From the NCBI GenBank assembly GCA_902616715.1, contig CACMTR010000001.1, positions 431,187 through 495,186 on the forward strand: a stretch of 64,000 nucleotides of DNA, read 5' to 3'. The position numbers and the translations under genes are program-made. A model generated the notes under the pieces. The model was not told where the DNA came from, searched no databases, and saw only the letters and a program-made list of their open reading frames with translations. This stretch comes from an uncultured SAR86 cluster bacterium. GTDB taxonomy: Bacteria > Pseudomonadota > Gammaproteobacteria > Magnimaribacterales > AG-339-G14. Numbering within the stretch: position 1 is the stretch's first letter; every line of letters begins with the position of its first letter. Shown here one piece after another: positions 20,705-32,458 of the stretch.

Positions 20705-22073
20705 ATTTTTTTCTAACCCAAGAAGTGTTATCAGCCTTGTCCTCTAAAACAACACCCTTTTCAAGTAATTCGTTCCTGATATCGTCGGCTTTTTGAAAAT
20801 CTTTTTTAACTCTGGCCTCATTTCTTTCTAGTATAAACTTTGCAATCTCATCTTCACTTATCTCGTTTGAAAGAGAATATTTAAAATACTTCTCTACTGA
20901 ATCGTTTAATAATCCAATAGCTTGTGACAATTCTTTTAAACTAAACTTTAAAATCTTAATTTCTTCCAATGAGTCCGTCTTATTAATTTTTGTAACTAAC
21001 TCTTGTAAAATTTTTATTGCTTTTGGAGTATTGAAATCATCTTTCAAAGCCTCTTCAAATCTATTTTTAAAACCTAAGTCAATTTGTCCGTCATTAGAAT
21101 AGCTATCTCTGAGACTTTCATAGAGTTTGTCTAAAATATTTTTAGCTTCGTTTATTGAGTTAGCTGTAAAGTTTATTGGCTTTCTATAATGAGTCAGATA
21201 AAAAAACATTCTCATGATTTCCGGATGAAATTCTTTTAGCACTTGTTTTATGGTGATGAAATTATTTAAAGATTTTGACATCTTTTTTCCATCCACATTT
21301 AAGGGAGCTACATGCATCCAATAGTTAGCAAAGCTCTTACCAGAGCAACACTCTGATTGAGCAATTTCATTTTCATGATGAGGAAATTTTAAGTCCAGCC
21401 CTCCTCCATGAATATCAAAATTTTCACCTAAAAATTTTTTACTCATTGCAGAACACTCTATATGCCATCCTGGCCTGCCCTTTCCCCATTTAGAATCCCA
21501 GTTTGGCTCTACAGAAGTTTTTTTCCAAAGGACGAAATCGTTAGGATTATTTTTGAGATTATCGATTTCAATTCTTACTCCAACATCTAATTCATCTAAA
21601 TTTCTTTTAGAAAGTTTTCCATAATCCTCATAGGAATTTATATCAAAATAAACATCTCCACCCTCAACAGAGTAAGCATAATTCTTAGATTCGAGAGTTT
21701 CTATCATTTCCAAAATTTCATTTATATGATCGGAAGCTTTTGGCTCATTATTAGGTGGTAGTAAATTTAATTTTTTAAAATCTTCGTTCATCGAAACAAT
21801 GAATCTATTAGAAATTTCATTAAATTTAACTTTTTCTAGTAAGGCCTTATCAATAATTTTATCTTCTATGTCAGTTATATTTCTTATGTAGTTAACATTA
21901 AATCCTAAATAAGAAAAAAATCTCACAAATAAGTCAAAGGTTAAGAAAGTCCTCGCATGGCCTATATGACAGTCGTCATAAACTGTCATCCCGCAAACAT
22001 ACAAATTTATTTTGTTTTTATTTATTGAAATAAATTCTTCTTTCGATGATGAAAGACTATTAAAAATTTTCAT
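20673..22073 (-). CDS. cysS: Cysteine--tRNA ligase
   Basis: LYVCGMTVYDDCHIGHART, GWHIECSAMS, KMSKSLNNF. Confidence 0.98.
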   Translation of the reverse strand: MKIFNSLSSSKEEFISINKNKINLYVCGMTVYDDCHIGHARTFLTFDLFVRFFSYLGFNVNYIRNITDIEDKIIDKALLEKVKFNEISNRFIVSMNEDFKKLNLLPPNNEPKASDHINEILEMIETLESKNYAYSVEGGDVYFDINSYEDYGKLSKRNLDELDVGVRIEIDNLKNNPNDFVLWKKTSVEPNWDSKWGKGRPGWHIECSAMSKKFLGENFDIHGGGLDLKFPHHENEIAQSECCSGKSFANYWMHVAPLNVDGKKMSKSLNNFITIKQVLKEFHPEIMRMFFYLTHYRKPINFTANSINEAKNILDKLYESLRDSYSNDGQIDLGFKNRFEEALKDDFNTPKAIKILQELVTKINKTDSLEEIKILKFSLKELSQAIGLLNDSVEKYFKYSLSNEISEDEIAKFILERNEARVKKDFQKADDIRNELLEKGVVLEDKADNTSWVRKKSKKADKNSKS

Positions 22074-22110
22074 CTGTTATTCTCAATTAAGAGTATTATA
22101 CTTATTCCTC

Positions 22111-22605
22111 ATGAACGAAATAATATTATTAGCCGTAGTAACAAATTTAGGCAATTTTGAAATAGAACTTTACCCAAAAGAAGCTCCTGTTACTGTTGAG
22201 AATTTTACTCAGTATGTAGATGATAATTTTTTTGAAAATGTTTTATTTCACAGAATAATCCCTGGATTTGTAATTCAAGGAGGTGGTTTTGAGATAGGAA
22301 TGAATCAAAAAGAAACAAAACTTCCTATTATTAATGAGTCTGAAAATGGTCTTAAAAACGAGAAATATACCCTTTCAATGGCTAGAACAAGTGACTTAAA
22401 TTCAGCAACTTCACAATTTTTTATCAATTTGGCTGATAATGAATTTCTAGATTATCCTAACTCAGGTGGTTACGCAGTTTTTGGTAAAGTAATTAGCGGT
22501 CAAGAAGTTATAGATGAAATAGCTAAAGTAAAGACTACTTTTGTTTCAGGTCATCAAGATGTGCCGATTGAAGATGTATACATGATTAGTGTTTCAAGAA
22601 AATGA
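22111..22605 (+). CDS. Peptidylprolyl isomerase (cyclophilin)
   Basis: LFHRIIPGFVIQGG, ATSQFFINLADNEFLDY, YAVFGKVISGQEVID. Start placed at ATG 22111, avoiding overlap with cysS. Confidence 0.94.
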   Translation: MNEIILLAVVTNLGNFEIELYPKEAPVTVENFTQYVDDNFFENVLFHRIIPGFVIQGGGFEIGMNQKETKLPIINESENGLKNEKYTLSMARTSDLNSATSQFFINLADNEFLDYPNSGGYAVFGKVISGQEVIDEIAKVKTTFVSGHQDVPIEDVYMISVSRK

Positions 22606-22608
22606 CTA

Positions 22609-23319
22609 ATGTCTATTTTTTTTATTTCCGATTTACATTTAGAGCAAAATAAACCTCATCTAACTAAAGCTTTTGAAAATTTTATAAATTCAAAAGTTAA
22701 CTCACGTGACGAGTTATTTATTCTTGGAGACTTTTTTGAGCAATGGATAGGAGATGATAACGAAGATAACTTTATCAAAGGCATAAAAAATATCCTTAAA
22801 CTTAAAACTGCAGGAGGTTTAAAAATTTATTTCATGCATGGAAATAGAGATTTTCTCATTGGAGATAAGTTCTGTAAGGAAGTGGGAGCAAAATTACTTG
22901 AAGACCCGTTCATTTTTAATCTTAATGAAAAAAAAATTATGTTGATGCATGGAGATTCTTTATGCACTGACGATAAAGACTACCAAGAGTTTAGAAATTT
23001 AGTTCGCAATGAAGATTGGCAAAAAGATTTTCTATCTAAAAATTTAAAAGAAAGAAAAGAAGTAGCTAAAAGTCTTAGAGAAATTAGTTCATTAGAAAAT
23101 AAAACTAAAGATGAAGCCATAATGGATGTCAATAAAGAGGAAGTTGTAAAAATTATCGAGAATCATTCGATAGATGTTTTGATTCATGGTCATACGCATA
23201 GACCTGATATTCATGACGAAAATGGAGTGCCAAGAATGGTTCTTGGCGATTGGGGTGATTTCTTATGGTTTATAGAAAGCTCAAAAGGAGATTTACACCT
23301 AGTCAAAGAAAAAATTTAA
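22609..23319 (+). CDS. lpxH: UDP-2,3-diacylglucosamine diphosphatase
   Basis: FISDLHLEQNKP, FILGDFFEQWIGDD, FMHGNRDFLIG, MLMHGDSLCTDD, LIHGHTHRP. Confidence 0.94.
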   Translation: MSIFFISDLHLEQNKPHLTKAFENFINSKVNSRDELFILGDFFEQWIGDDNEDNFIKGIKNILKLKTAGGLKIYFMHGNRDFLIGDKFCKEVGAKLLEDPFIFNLNEKKIMLMHGDSLCTDDKDYQEFRNLVRNEDWQKDFLSKNLKERKEVAKSLREISSLENKTKDEAIMDVNKEEVVKIIENHSIDVLIHGHTHRPDIHDENGVPRMVLGDWGDFLWFIESSKGDLHLVKEKI

Positions 23320-23783
23320 TTTTTGTTTAAATTTTCTATTGGCTCAACGAAATATCTATTGAAATGAGCTTTAGACAATTCGTAAAGTTCGGTTTCAAGT
23401 TCTTCTTTTAAAGAAATTAAACTTCCTTCCTTCTTAAGATCGATTCCAAATTCTTTGAGATCCTTAAAACTTGTACTAGTTAATTTTACTATTTCAAAAA
23501 CTTTTGATAATGGATTTAAGTCTTTATTTATTTTTAATTGGAACTCTAAAATTTTTGATTCCATTAAGTTCTCGTTATTTATAGTTACCTTCGATTCCAT
23601 GATGAGAGTTTTTAAGTGTTCAAGTCGTTTCCACACAGCTTCTTTTTCTTCGGGTTTAAAAGAATTCCAATTTATAACTTCATGAATAAATCTTTTACAT
23701 CCTCTACAAACGTCATCACCGTAGGTGGTTGAACAAATACCTACGCAAGGAGTCCTAGTTCGCACAGAAGGTTGATCAGACAT
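23316..23783 (-). CDS. DUF1289 (Fe-S-type motif) protein with C-terminal extension
   Basis: TPCVGICSTTYGDDVCRGCKRFIHEVINW. Confidence 0.85.
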   Translation of the reverse strand: MSDQPSVRTRTPCVGICSTTYGDDVCRGCKRFIHEVINWNSFKPEEKEAVWKRLEHLKTLIMESKVTINNENLMESKILEFQLKINKDLNPLSKVFEIVKLTSTSFKDLKEFGIDLKKEGSLISLKEELETELYELSKAHFNRYFVEPIENLNKN

Positions 23784-23814
23784 GTTAATATATTACCAAT
23801 TTTATTAAGAATTT

Positions 23815-26385
23815 ATGCTTGAAAATTATAAAAAATCTCTCAAGGAGAGAGCTGATCTAGGTATTCCCCCTCTTCCACTCAGTGCCGAACAAACATCTGA
23901 ATTAGTTGAGCTTATTAAAAAAGAAAATAATAAAGAACTCTTGGAGCTTCTTATAACTAGAGTTCCTGCAGGAGTTGATGATGCAGCCTATGTAAAAGCT
24001 GCATTTTTAGCAGACATTTCTCAAAAAAAAATTAAATGTGAGTTAATTTCCCCTAAAGATGCAACTTTTTATCTTGGAACTATGCTCGGTGGCTACAATG
24101 TAGAGCCCTTAATAAATTTAATAGATGATCAAGAATGTGGAGATATTGCTGTAGAGGCTCTATCAAAGACTTTGTTAATTTTTGATTCCTTCAATGATAT
24201 TGCTGAAATGTCTAGCAAATCAAATAATGCAAAAAAGATACTTAATTCCTGGGCTGAAGCTGAGTGGTTTTTGTCAAAACCAGAGATTCCAGATTTAATT
24301 AAAACAACGGTTTTCAAAGTTCCAGGAGAAACAAATACCGATGATCTTTCTCCTGCTCCAGATGCTTGGTCTAGACCAGATATACCACTTCATGCTTTAG
24401 CTATGTACAAAATGCCAAGAGAGGGTATATCTAAGCCGATTGAAACGATTAGTAAACTCAAAGAAAAAGGGTTTCCTGTGGCTCTTGTTGGAGATGTAGT
24501 TGGTACTGGATCCTCCCGAAAATCGGCAACAAATTCGGTCCTATGGCATATGGGTGAGGAAATCCCTTTCATTCCAAATAAGAAAACAGGCGGAATATGT
24601 ATCGGAGGAAAAATAGCTCCAATTTTTTTTAACACAATGGAAGATGCAGGAACAATAGTATTTGAAGCCGATGTTGAAAAAATGAATACCGGTGACTTAA
24701 TTTCAATCTATCCTTTTGAAGGCAAAATAAAAAATGAGAAGAATGAAGTAATTTCTAAATTTGAATTTAAATCTGAAACTTTTTTAGATGAAGTTAGAGC
24801 TGGAGGAAGGATTCCTTTAATTATTGGTAGAAGTTTAACTGATAAAACTAGAGAATTTCTTAATTTAAATCCTAGTGAAGTTTTTGTTAGGCCAGGAGAT
24901 AAAGATAATTCTCAAGAAGGATTTACTCTCGCTCAAAAAATGGTTGGCAAAGCTTGTGGAGTTAAAGGGATTAGGCCAGGAACTTATTGTGAGCCAATTA
25001 TGACAACGGTTGGCTCTCAAGATACAACTGGCCCAATGACGAGAGATGAACTCAAAGAGTTAGCATGTTTAGGTTTTACTTCAGATTTAGTGATGCAATC
25101 TTTTTGTCATACTGCGGCATACCCAAAACCAGTTGATATTGAGACACAGCATACTCTTCCAGAGTTTATTAAAACGAGAGGAGGTATAGCTCTTAAACCT
25201 GGAGATGGAATTATTCACTCTTGGTTAAATAGGATGTTACTGCCTGATACTGTAGGAACCGGTGGAGATTCTCATACTAGATTTCCAATTGGAATAAGTT
25301 TTCCAGCCGGGTCAGGGTTAGTCGCTTTTGGAGCTGCTTTGGGAGTTATTCCTCTAGATATGCCTGAATCAGTTTTAGTAAGATTTTCAGGAGAAATGCA
25401 ACCCGGTATTACTTTGAGAGATCTGGTAAATGCGATTCCCTATGCTGCGATAAAAAGAGGTTTACTAACAGTTGAAAAAGAAGGTAAAAAAAATATTTTT
25501 TCGGGAAGGTGTTTAGAAATAGAGGGTTTACCTAACTTAAAGATTGAGCAAGCATTTGAGTTGTCAGATGCTTCTGCAGAGAGATCTGCTTCGGGCTGTA
25601 CTGTTCTTCTAGACGAAGATCCGATCATAGAATATTTAAATTCTAATATTATTTTATTAAGATGGCTTATCTCTGAAGGTTATGGAGATGCCAGAACTTT
25701 AGAAAGAAGAGCCCTGAAGATGGAACAGTGGCTCGCTAATCCAGTTTTAATGCAACCTGACAAAAATGCAAAATATGCTGAAATCATTGAAATTGACCTG
25801 AATGAAATTAAAGAGCCCTTATTGGCATGTCCTAATGATCCCGACGATGTCAAAAGTTTATCTGAAATTGGAGAAGATAAAATTGATGAGGTTTTTATTG
25901 GCTCGTGTATGACTAATATTGGTCATTTTAGAGCAGCAGGTAAACTTCTTGAAAAAATCTCATCCTTGCCTACAAGACTTTGGATATCGCCTCCAACAAA
26001 AATGGATAAATTTCAGTTAGAAGAAGAAGGTTTTTATAAGATCTTTGAAAATGCTGGAGTAAGAACTGAAGTCCCAGGTTGTTCTCTTTGCATGGGTAAT
26101 CAGGCAAGAGTTGAGCCAAATTCTACTGTAGTATCTACTTCGACTAGAAACTTTCCAAATAGACTTGGAGATGGTGCAAACGTTTATTTAGCCTCAGCTG
26201 AATTGGCAGCAATTTCAGCTATTTTAGGAAAACTACCAAACGTTGATGAGTACTTATCCCACATGAAAGAAATTAATACTATGTCATCAGATATTTTCAG
26301 ATATATGAATTTTAATGAGATTGAAGCTTATAAAAAAGCTGCAGAAAATGCTTCTTTGCCCTCGGTTACAATTGAAAATAGTTAA
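23815..26385 (+). CDS. acnB: Bifunctional aconitate hydratase 2 / 2-methylisocitrate dehydratase
   Basis: Collinear with Acn[82 protein letters not shown]. Confidence 0.98.
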   Translation: MLENYKKSLKERADLGIPPLPLSAEQTSELVELIKKENNKELLELLITRVPAGVDDAAYVKAAFLADISQKKIKCELISPKDATFYLGTMLGGYNVEPLINLIDDQECGDIAVEALSKTLLIFDSFNDIAEMSSKSNNAKKILNSWAEAEWFLSKPEIPDLIKTTVFKVPGETNTDDLSPAPDAWSRPDIPLHALAMYKMPREGISKPIETISKLKEKGFPVALVGDVVGTGSSRKSATNSVLWHMGEEIPFIPNKKTGGICIGGKIAPIFFNTMEDAGTIVFEADVEKMNTGDLISIYPFEGKIKNEKNEVISKFEFKSETFLDEVRAGGRIPLIIGRSLTDKTREFLNLNPSEVFVRPGDKDNSQEGFTLAQKMVGKACGVKGIRPGTYCEPIMTTVGSQDTTGPMTRDELKELACLGFTSDLVMQSFCHTAAYPKPVDIETQHTLPEFIKTRGGIALKPGDGIIHSWLNRMLLPDTVGTGGDSHTRFPIGISFPAGSGLVAFGAALGVIPLDMPESVLVRFSGEMQPGITLRDLVNAIPYAAIKRGLLTVEKEGKKNIFSGRCLEIEGLPNLKIEQAFELSDASAERSASGCTVLLDEDPIIEYLNSNIILLRWLISEGYGDARTLERRALKMEQWLANPVLMQPDKNAKYAEIIEIDLNEIKEPLLACPNDPDDVKSLSEIGEDKIDEVFIGSCMTNIGHFRAAGKLLEKISSLPTRLWISPPTKMDKFQLEEEGFYKIFENAGVRTEVPGCSLCMGNQARVEPNSTVVSTSTRNFPNRLGDGANVYLASAELAAISAILGKLPNVDEYLSHMKEINTMSSDIFRYMNFNEIEAYKKAAENASLPSVTIENS

Positions 26386-27857
26386 TTAAAAGATTTGTTA
26401 GAATCTTTTCTTTCTGACTCAAGATTTGTTAAATATTCTTTGGTTACTGATCCACAGACATAGTTGCCATCAAATATTGAGGTTTCAAAGTTTTTGATTT
26501 CTTTATTCCCTTCTTTTGCACAATCTATTAAATCCTCTAAATCTTGATAGACTAGCCAATCAGCGCCAATAAAATTTGCAATTTCTTGATCTTCTCTTTG
26601 GTGAGCAATTAATTCCTCGGTAGCTGCCATATCTATTCCGTAAACATTTTGAAATCTAATTGGTGGTGCTGCCGAAGCAAAGAAAACTTTTTTGGCTCCA
26701 GCATTTCTTGCCATCTCTACAATCTCTCTGCTGGTAGTGCCTCTGACAATCGAGTCATCGATCAAAAGAATATTTTTATCCTTAAATTCAAAAGGTATAG
26801 GATTTAGTTTTCTCCTAACAGATTTTTTTCTTACCTCTTGTTTTGGCATTATGAAAGTACGTCCAATATATCTATTTTTAACAAATCCCTCTCGGTAATT
26901 TACGCCTAAATATTTTGCTACTTCTATAGCTGATGAAGTGCTGCTTTCTGGAATGGGAATTACCGAATCAATTTTTGATTCGGGATATAAAGATTTAATT
27001 TTTTTTCCTAGTTTTTGACCCATTCTTAATCTCGACTTCATAACTGAAATTTCTTCAATTACTGCATCTGGTCTTGCTAAATAAACGTATTCAAAAATAC
27101 ATGGACAATGCTTAGGAGAATCATGACAAACTTTTCTACTCATCTCGCCTTCCATAGAAACAAAAACCGCTTCGCCAGGTTTTAAATCACCTGTAATTTC
27201 AAAATCAAGAGCGTCCAAAGCAGGACTTTCTGAGGCAAACATATAATCTGTTTTACCCAAAAGGTCATTTTCTTTTTTACCCATAATTAAAGGTCTAATA
27301 CCATTTGGATCCCTGATAGCTAACAATCCTACTCCGCTAATCATTAATACAATCGAATAAGCACCTTTAAGTCTTTTGTGCATATTTTGAACAGCTAAAA
27401 ATATTTCCTCTGCTTTTGGAGTAAAAGAATTAATCTTTTGGAGCTCATGCGCAAAAATGTTCAGGATTACTTCAGAATCTGAATCTGTATTTAAATGTCT
27501 TAAATCATTTCGAAAAAGTTCTAATGACAACTCTTTTGCATTTACCAAATTCCCATTATGGCAAATACTTATCCCATAAGGAGAATTTACATAAAGTGGC
27601 TGAGAGAATTCTCGGCTAACTCCTCCAGCAGTTGGATATCTAACATGCCCGATACCTATTTTGCCCTTTAAGCCTGCGATGTGTTGAGCTCTAAATACAT
27701 CACGTACTAAACCAATTTGTTTTCTTACATGTAATTTACCATCTTCAAGGGTTGCGATTCCTGCAGCATCTTGACCTCGATGCTGAATAACTGTTAAAGA
27801 TTCGTATACTGATGAAGAAACTTCTTCATCAGAAATAATGCCTACGATTCCACACAT
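26382..27857 (-). CDS. purF: Amidophosphoribosyltransferase
   Basis: [60 protein letters not shown]. Confidence 0.98.
   Translation of the reverse strand: MCGIVGIISDEEVSSSVYESLTVIQHRGQDAAGIATLEDGKLHVRKQIGLVRDVFRAQHIAGLKGKIGIGHVRYPTAGGVSREFSQPLYVNSPYGISICHNGNLVNAKELSLELFRNDLRHLNTDSDSEVILNIFAHELQKINSFTPKAEEIFLAVQNMHKRLKGAYSIVLMISGVGLLAIRDPNGIRPLIMGKKENDLLGKTDYMFASESPALDALDFEITGDLKPGEAVFVSMEGEMSRKVCHDSPKHCPCIFEYVYLARPDAVIEEISVMKSRLRMGQKLGKKIKSLYPESKIDSVIPIPESSTSSAIEVAKYLGVNYREGFVKNRYIGRTFIMPKQEVRKKSVRRKLNPIPFEFKDKNILLIDDSIVRGTTSREIVEMARNAGAKKVFFASAAPPIRFQNVYGIDMAATEELIAHQREDQEIANFIGADWLVYQDLEDLIDCAKEGNKEIKNFETSIFDGNYVCGSVTKEYLTNLESERKDSNKSFN
26388..26413 (+). terminator. Candidate terminator hairpin of acnB, inside purF 3' CDS
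   Basis: AAAAGATT-TGTTAG-AATCTTTT-CTTT: perfect 8 bp stem but only 1 GC pair; starts 2 nt after acnB stop. Confidence 0.3.
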
Positions 27858-28372
27858 TAATTTATTAGCCTGTCGGGCTCAATTGTAAAATTGTCTAAAT
27901 CTTCCATAGGAATCTCTCCAATTAAATTGCCTATCAAAATTGACGAGTTATAAATATATGGAGAAACAATACTTGAATTCCACCAGTATTTGTCAATTAT
28001 ATATTCGTCTGCGGATAAAAATAAAATAATAGTAAAAATGTAAAATTTAAAAGGACCAAGAAAAAAACCAATTATATTTGAAATAAATGTTTTCGGGTTG
28101 AATGCAAAAGATATAGCTTTAAAAATCAGAACTAACAGTACAAAAAAGATTGTAAAAAATAATATAAAAAAGAATGTTTCGGCTAATAAAATCGAACTAT
28201 TTATATTCAGAAATTCAATTGGAAATTGTCTTAATCCCCATGCCAAACCCAATGAAGAAATCCAAATAATGAAGGAGAAAATTTCTTTTAAAAACCCTTT
28301 AAAAAAACCTCTCAAACTAAAAATGGCTAATAAGGTAAAAAAAACTACATCAAATACTGAAAAAGTGATCAT
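27857..28372 (-). CDS. cvpA: CvpA family membrane protein
   Basis: VFDVVFFTLLAIFSLRGFFKGFLKEIFSFIIW; position directly upstream of purF. Confidence 0.88.
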   Translation of the reverse strand: MITFSVFDVVFFTLLAIFSLRGFFKGFLKEIFSFIIWISSLGLAWGLRQFPIEFLNINSSILLAETFFFILFFTIFFVLLVLIFKAISFAFNPKTFISNIIGFFLGPFKFYIFTIILFLSADEYIIDKYWWNSSIVSPYIYNSSILIGNLIGEIPMEDLDNFTIEPDRLIN

Positions 28373-28381
28373 ACCAATAGT

Positions 28382-29551
28382 TTATATTTGGAAATTATAA
28401 GATTCATAAATTTTTCCTATCAAAATAAAAGAACCAAACGCAACAAATAAACTATTTTTTTCTTGTTTATTTATCTTTTGTTTGAGTTGATGTAAATCAT
28501 ATCCTAAATTTACTTTCTTCCCTTTGCTTAACAAGTATTTATTAACCAAATTACTACTTAATAGTCTGTTACTTTCTAATTCTGGGAGATACCATTCGTC
28601 AACAACTTCCATCATAGGATCACATAAATCTTCTAACTTTTTTAATTTGTTACAAGAAAAAATAGCTTTGATTTTAGATTTAGAGAAATTATTAGATATA
28701 AATTCTTCTAAATTTTTAACACTATCATTGTTGTGAGATACATCAACAATAAGATCTTTTTTCAATTGATGACATCTACCATAGTTAGGACTTTTTTTAA
28801 GTTTTTTGATTTCATTTAAAGAATCAATTTTTTTAAACTTCACATCTAAAATTTTTTTTGCAATGCCAACGGAATTTCTATGAAAGTTTTCTAATTTAAT
28901 AGAACAATTGTCTATCTTATGAAAATTTGGATTTAATTTATCCAGAACTTTTTTTACACTTTCTGGAATCTTGCCTTCACCATAAATGAAATCTTGATTT
29001 GATCTGATAATTCCTGCTTTTTCTTTTCCTATATTTTCTAACCCTTTGCCTAAAATGTCCTCATGATCTAAAGCAATTTTTGTGATAACGGATACGTCTG
29101 CATCAAAACAATTAATTGGGTCCAATCTACCTCCCAACCCAGCCTCTAAAAGCCAGATATCTAATTTTCTGTTTGAAAAGATTACAAAACAGGCTAAAGA
29201 AAATAATTGGAAAAAGTTGAAACTTTTATAGTCTTTAAGATTTTCTAACTGTTTAAAAGTTTTTAAAATTTCTTTATCTGTAACAGACATATTATTTATT
29301 TTTATTCTTTCGTTGAATCTAACGAGATGGGGTGAAGTAAATAACCCTACTTTAAAATTATTATTATTTAAAACTTGCGAAAGTATTTCGAGAGTAGATC
29401 CCTTGCCGTTTGTGCCAGTAACAGAAATTATTTGGGAAGGCTTGTTTAAATTTAATTTAATAACAGCTTTTTTTAATTTACTAAAACTCGATTTTCTAAA
29501 GCTATTTTTTTTGTCTAAAATCGGTACAAGATACTTTTCTAATTCAGTCAA
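28382..29551 (-). CDS. folC: Bifunctional folylpolyglutamate/dihydrofolate synthase
   Basis: ISVTGTNGKGSTLEILSQVL, GLFTSPHLVRFNERIKIN, LEAGLGGRLDPIN. Confidence 0.95.
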   Translation of the reverse strand: MTELEKYLVPILDKKNSFRKSSFSKLKKAVIKLNLNKPSQIISVTGTNGKGSTLEILSQVLNNNNFKVGLFTSPHLVRFNERIKINNMSVTDKEILKTFKQLENLKDYKSFNFFQLFSLACFVIFSNRKLDIWLLEAGLGGRLDPINCFDADVSVITKIALDHEDILGKGLENIGKEKAGIIRSNQDFIYGEGKIPESVKKVLDKLNPNFHKIDNCSIKLENFHRNSVGIAKKILDVKFKKIDSLNEIKKLKKSPNYGRCHQLKKDLIVDVSHNNDSVKNLEEFISNNFSKSKIKAIFSCNKLKKLEDLCDPMMEVVDEWYLPELESNRLLSSNLVNKYLLSKGKKVNLGYDLHQLKQKINKQEKNSLFVAFGSFILIGKIYESYNFQI

Positions 29552-29555
29552 TTCT

Positions 29556-30419
29556 TTAACTTGCTGAAAGTTTTGACAATAAATTATAAAGCTTATCTTT
29601 TATTTCAGATCTATGAACTATCATATCTATAAGGCCATGTTCCAATAAAAATTCACTTCTTTGAAATCCTTCAGGTAATTTTACTCTGACAGTATCCTCA
29701 ATAACCCTGGGTCCCGCGAAACCAACTTGAGCTTTTGGTTCAGCGATGTTGATATCTCCTAACATAGCTAAACTAGCTGACACCCCGCCATATATTGGAT
29801 CGGTCATAAACGAAATATAAGGAAGCTTTTCTTCTTTTAGTTTATTTAATACAGCTGAAGTTCTAGCCATTTGAAAAAGAGAGAAAAGAGATTCTTGCAT
29901 TCTAGCTCCACCACTTGTTGAAAAACAAATAAATGGTGCCTTAAGTTCAATGGCTTTATTGACAGCATCCACAAACTTTTGTCCAACAACAGAACCCATT
30001 GAGCCGCCCATGAATCTAAATTCAAATACAGCTATGACAACTTCCATTGAGTTTAATTTTCCATGAGCACAAATTAAAGCTTCTTTTTCTTCTATCTTAT
30101 TCTTTGCTTCACTTAATCTGTCTTTGTATTTTTTTGAATCTCTAAAAGAAAGCCAGTCTTTTGCTTCAGTATTAGCGGAAATTTCGTTGTATTTATTTTC
30201 ATCAAATAAATAGGTAAGCCTGTGTCTTGCTCCAATTCGTATGTGGTGATCACAATTCATACAAACATAATGGTTTGCCTCGAGATCCGGACCATAAAGT
30301 ATTTCTTTACAGTTTGGGCAGCTTTGCCAAAGTCCTTGTGGAACAGGGCTTTTTTTATCATCTTTTTTGTGAGCTCTTGCAAAAGATGGAAGAATTCTAT
30401 TAAACCAGCTTTTTACCAT
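29556..30419 (-). CDS. accD: Acetyl-CoA carboxylase carboxyltransferase subunit beta
   Basis: Zn finger CPNCKEILY...CMNCDHH; FRFMGGSMGSVVG, STSGGARMQESLFSLFQMA. Confidence 0.97.
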   Translation of the reverse strand: MVKSWFNRILPSFARAHKKDDKKSPVPQGLWQSCPNCKEILYGPDLEANHYVCMNCDHHIRIGARHRLTYLFDENKYNEISANTEAKDWLSFRDSKKYKDRLSEAKNKIEEKEALICAHGKLNSMEVVIAVFEFRFMGGSMGSVVGQKFVDAVNKAIELKAPFICFSTSGGARMQESLFSLFQMARTSAVLNKLKEEKLPYISFMTDPIYGGVSASLAMLGDINIAEPKAQVGFAGPRVIEDTVRVKLPEGFQRSEFLLEHGLIDMIVHRSEIKDKLYNLLSKLSAS

Positions 30420-30422
30420 AGA

Positions 30423-31253
30423 TTATTGTATCGAAGATTTAATGTCTCCAACAAATTTTGATATCTTATTTAGAATTACTTTGTGTTCTTCTTTTTCAAA
30501 ATCACCAATCATGTCTACAATAGCGCTTCCGACAACCACCCCATCAGCAAAACTTGACATATTGCTTGCTGTTTCTTGATCCTTAATTCCGAATCCAACA
30601 ACAACAGGAATATTTGAAGAATTTTTTATCTGCTGAACTCTTTTTTTAAGTTCATCATATGAATCTATATCTGCTCCTGTGATTCCTTTCAAAGACACAT
30701 AATAAAGAAAGCCAGATGAATTAGATATTATTTCATTTATTCTCAAATCATTAGTAGTGGGAGAAATTAATCTTATCAAGTCAATTTCAAATTTAGATAA
30801 CTTTTTAAAAATAGCTTCGCTTTCCTCATAGGGTAAATCAACAATTATCAACCCATCAACTCCATTTTTTTTTAACTCACTACAAATATCTTCATTGATA
30901 TCGTGATTTGATTTAGTTGAATTTAAAGAATTTATAAAGGTATTAAAATAACCCATTAGAACAATTGGAGTGGTTTTAAATTTTTTTTTGAGTTTTTTGC
31001 TTAAAGACAAAATATCTATTAGCGACGTCTTATTAATTAGAGACCGTTCATGTGCCATTTGTATCACAGGGCCCTCGGACATAGGATCAGAAAATGGAAC
31101 TCCTATTTCAATTATATCGGCGCCACTAGATACAATCTCACTTATTATTTTTTCGGAAGTGTCTAAATTTGGATCCCCGGCAACAGTGTAGGTTACTAAT
31201 GCTTTTGAGTTTACTTTTTCTAAATTTTCAAAAGTAGACTTAATTATGCTCAT
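30423..31253 (-). CDS. trpA: Tryptophan synthase alpha chain
   Basis: [47 protein letters not shown]. Confidence 0.97.
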   Translation of the reverse strand: MSIIKSTFENLEKVNSKALVTYTVAGDPNLDTSEKIISEIVSSGADIIEIGVPFSDPMSEGPVIQMAHERSLINKTSLIDILSLSKKLKKKFKTTPIVLMGYFNTFINSLNSTKSNHDINEDICSELKKNGVDGLIIVDLPYEESEAIFKKLSKFEIDLIRLISPTTNDLRINEIISNSSGFLYYVSLKGITGADIDSYDELKKRVQQIKNSSNIPVVVGFGIKDQETASNMSSFADGVVVGSAIVDMIGDFEKEEHKVILNKISKFVGDIKSSIQ

Positions 31254-32458
31254 AAAGTTAAACCTTCAACTTTAGCAACATTAGCCATGTCTTTGTCGCC
31301 TCTGCCAGATAAGTTAACTACAATGATTTCATCCTTTTCCATATTTGGTGCAATTTTTTTTGCATGCGCAAGAGCATGAGCTGTTTCCAGAGCGGGCATA
31401 ATTCCCTCAGTTTTTGTTAAATCGTGAAAACTATCTAAAGCCTCTTCATCGGTAGCAGAATCGTATTCTACTCTTCCAGAGTCTTTTAGATAGGAATGCT
31501 CAGGACCAACTCCTGGATAATCCAAACCAGCAGAAACAGACTGAGTTGATAAAATTTGACCAGAATTATCTTGCATCAAATAAGTTTTCATACCATGTAA
31601 AACACCAATGCTGCCATCGCTTAAAGGAGCAGCATGTTTTCCTGTATCAATTCCTGAACCTCCGGCTTCTACTCCAATCAAATCTACTGAATTATCTTTT
31701 AAAAAGGGATAAAAAATTCCCATAGCGTTAGATCCACCTCCAACACAAGCAATAATCTTATCTGGAAATCTTCCAAACAACTCTCTAGATTGCTCTTTCA
31801 ATTCAATTCCTACGATAGAATTAAAATCTCTAACAATTTTGGGATAAGGATGAGGCCCAGCAACGCTTCCAATAATATAGTGAGTATCATCAACATTACT
31901 TACCCAATCACGCATTGCCTCATTCATAGCGTCTTTTAAGGTTCTTGTTCCTGAGGTGACTGGACATACATCGGCTCCAAGTAGTTTCATTCTATATACG
32001 TTTGGAGATTGTCTTTCTATATCTTCTTCGCCCATAAAAATAATACATTCTAGGCCGTGTCTGGCTGCAACAGCCGCAGTTGCAACCCCATGCTGTCCTG
32101 CTCCAGTTTCAGCAATAATTCTTTTCTTACCCATATGCTTTGCTAATAAAACTTGGCCCACTGTATTATTAATTTTATGAGCACCGGTATGATTCAAATC
32201 CTCTCTTTTTAAGTAAATTTTTGCTCCGGAAAGTTTCTCAGTCCATCTTTTTGCAAAATACAATGGTGATGGACGTCCTACAAAATTATTTAAATCGTCA
32301 GTAATTTCATTCTTAAATTCCTCTTTGTCTTTTAGATTCTCATAAGTAGTTTCTAACTGCTCTAGAGCTGACATTAGAGTTTCAGATACATATTTACCTC
32401 CAAAATCTCCGTACCTACCATCGGCATCTGGAAAATTGTATTTATCCTTATCTTTCAT
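31250..32458 (-). CDS. trpB: Tryptophan synthase beta chain
   Basis: [58 protein letters not shown]. Confidence 0.98.
   Translation of the reverse strand: MKDKDKYNFPDADGRYGDFGGKYVSETLMSALEQLETTYENLKDKEEFKNEITDDLNNFVGRPSPLYFAKRWTEKLSGAKIYLKREDLNHTGAHKINNTVGQVLLAKHMGKKRIIAETGAGQHGVATAAVAARHGLECIIFMGEEDIERQSPNVYRMKLLGADVCPVTSGTRTLKDAMNEAMRDWVSNVDDTHYIIGSVAGPHPYPKIVRDFNSIVGIELKEQSRELFGRFPDKIIACVGGGSNAMGIFYPFLKDNSVDLIGVEAGGSGIDTGKHAAPLSDGSIGVLHGMKTYLMQDNSGQILSTQSVSAGLDYPGVGPEHSYLKDSGRVEYDSATDEEALDSFHDLTKTEGIMPALETAHALAHAKKIAPNMEKDEIIVVNLSGRGDKDMANVAKVEGLTL

Noticed and set aside
22012-22110. N-terminal 33 residues of the cyclophilin ORF
   Set aside because: Overlap the cysS 5' end and intergenic region; homology begins at MNEIILLAVVTNLGNFEIELYPKEAPVTVENF.
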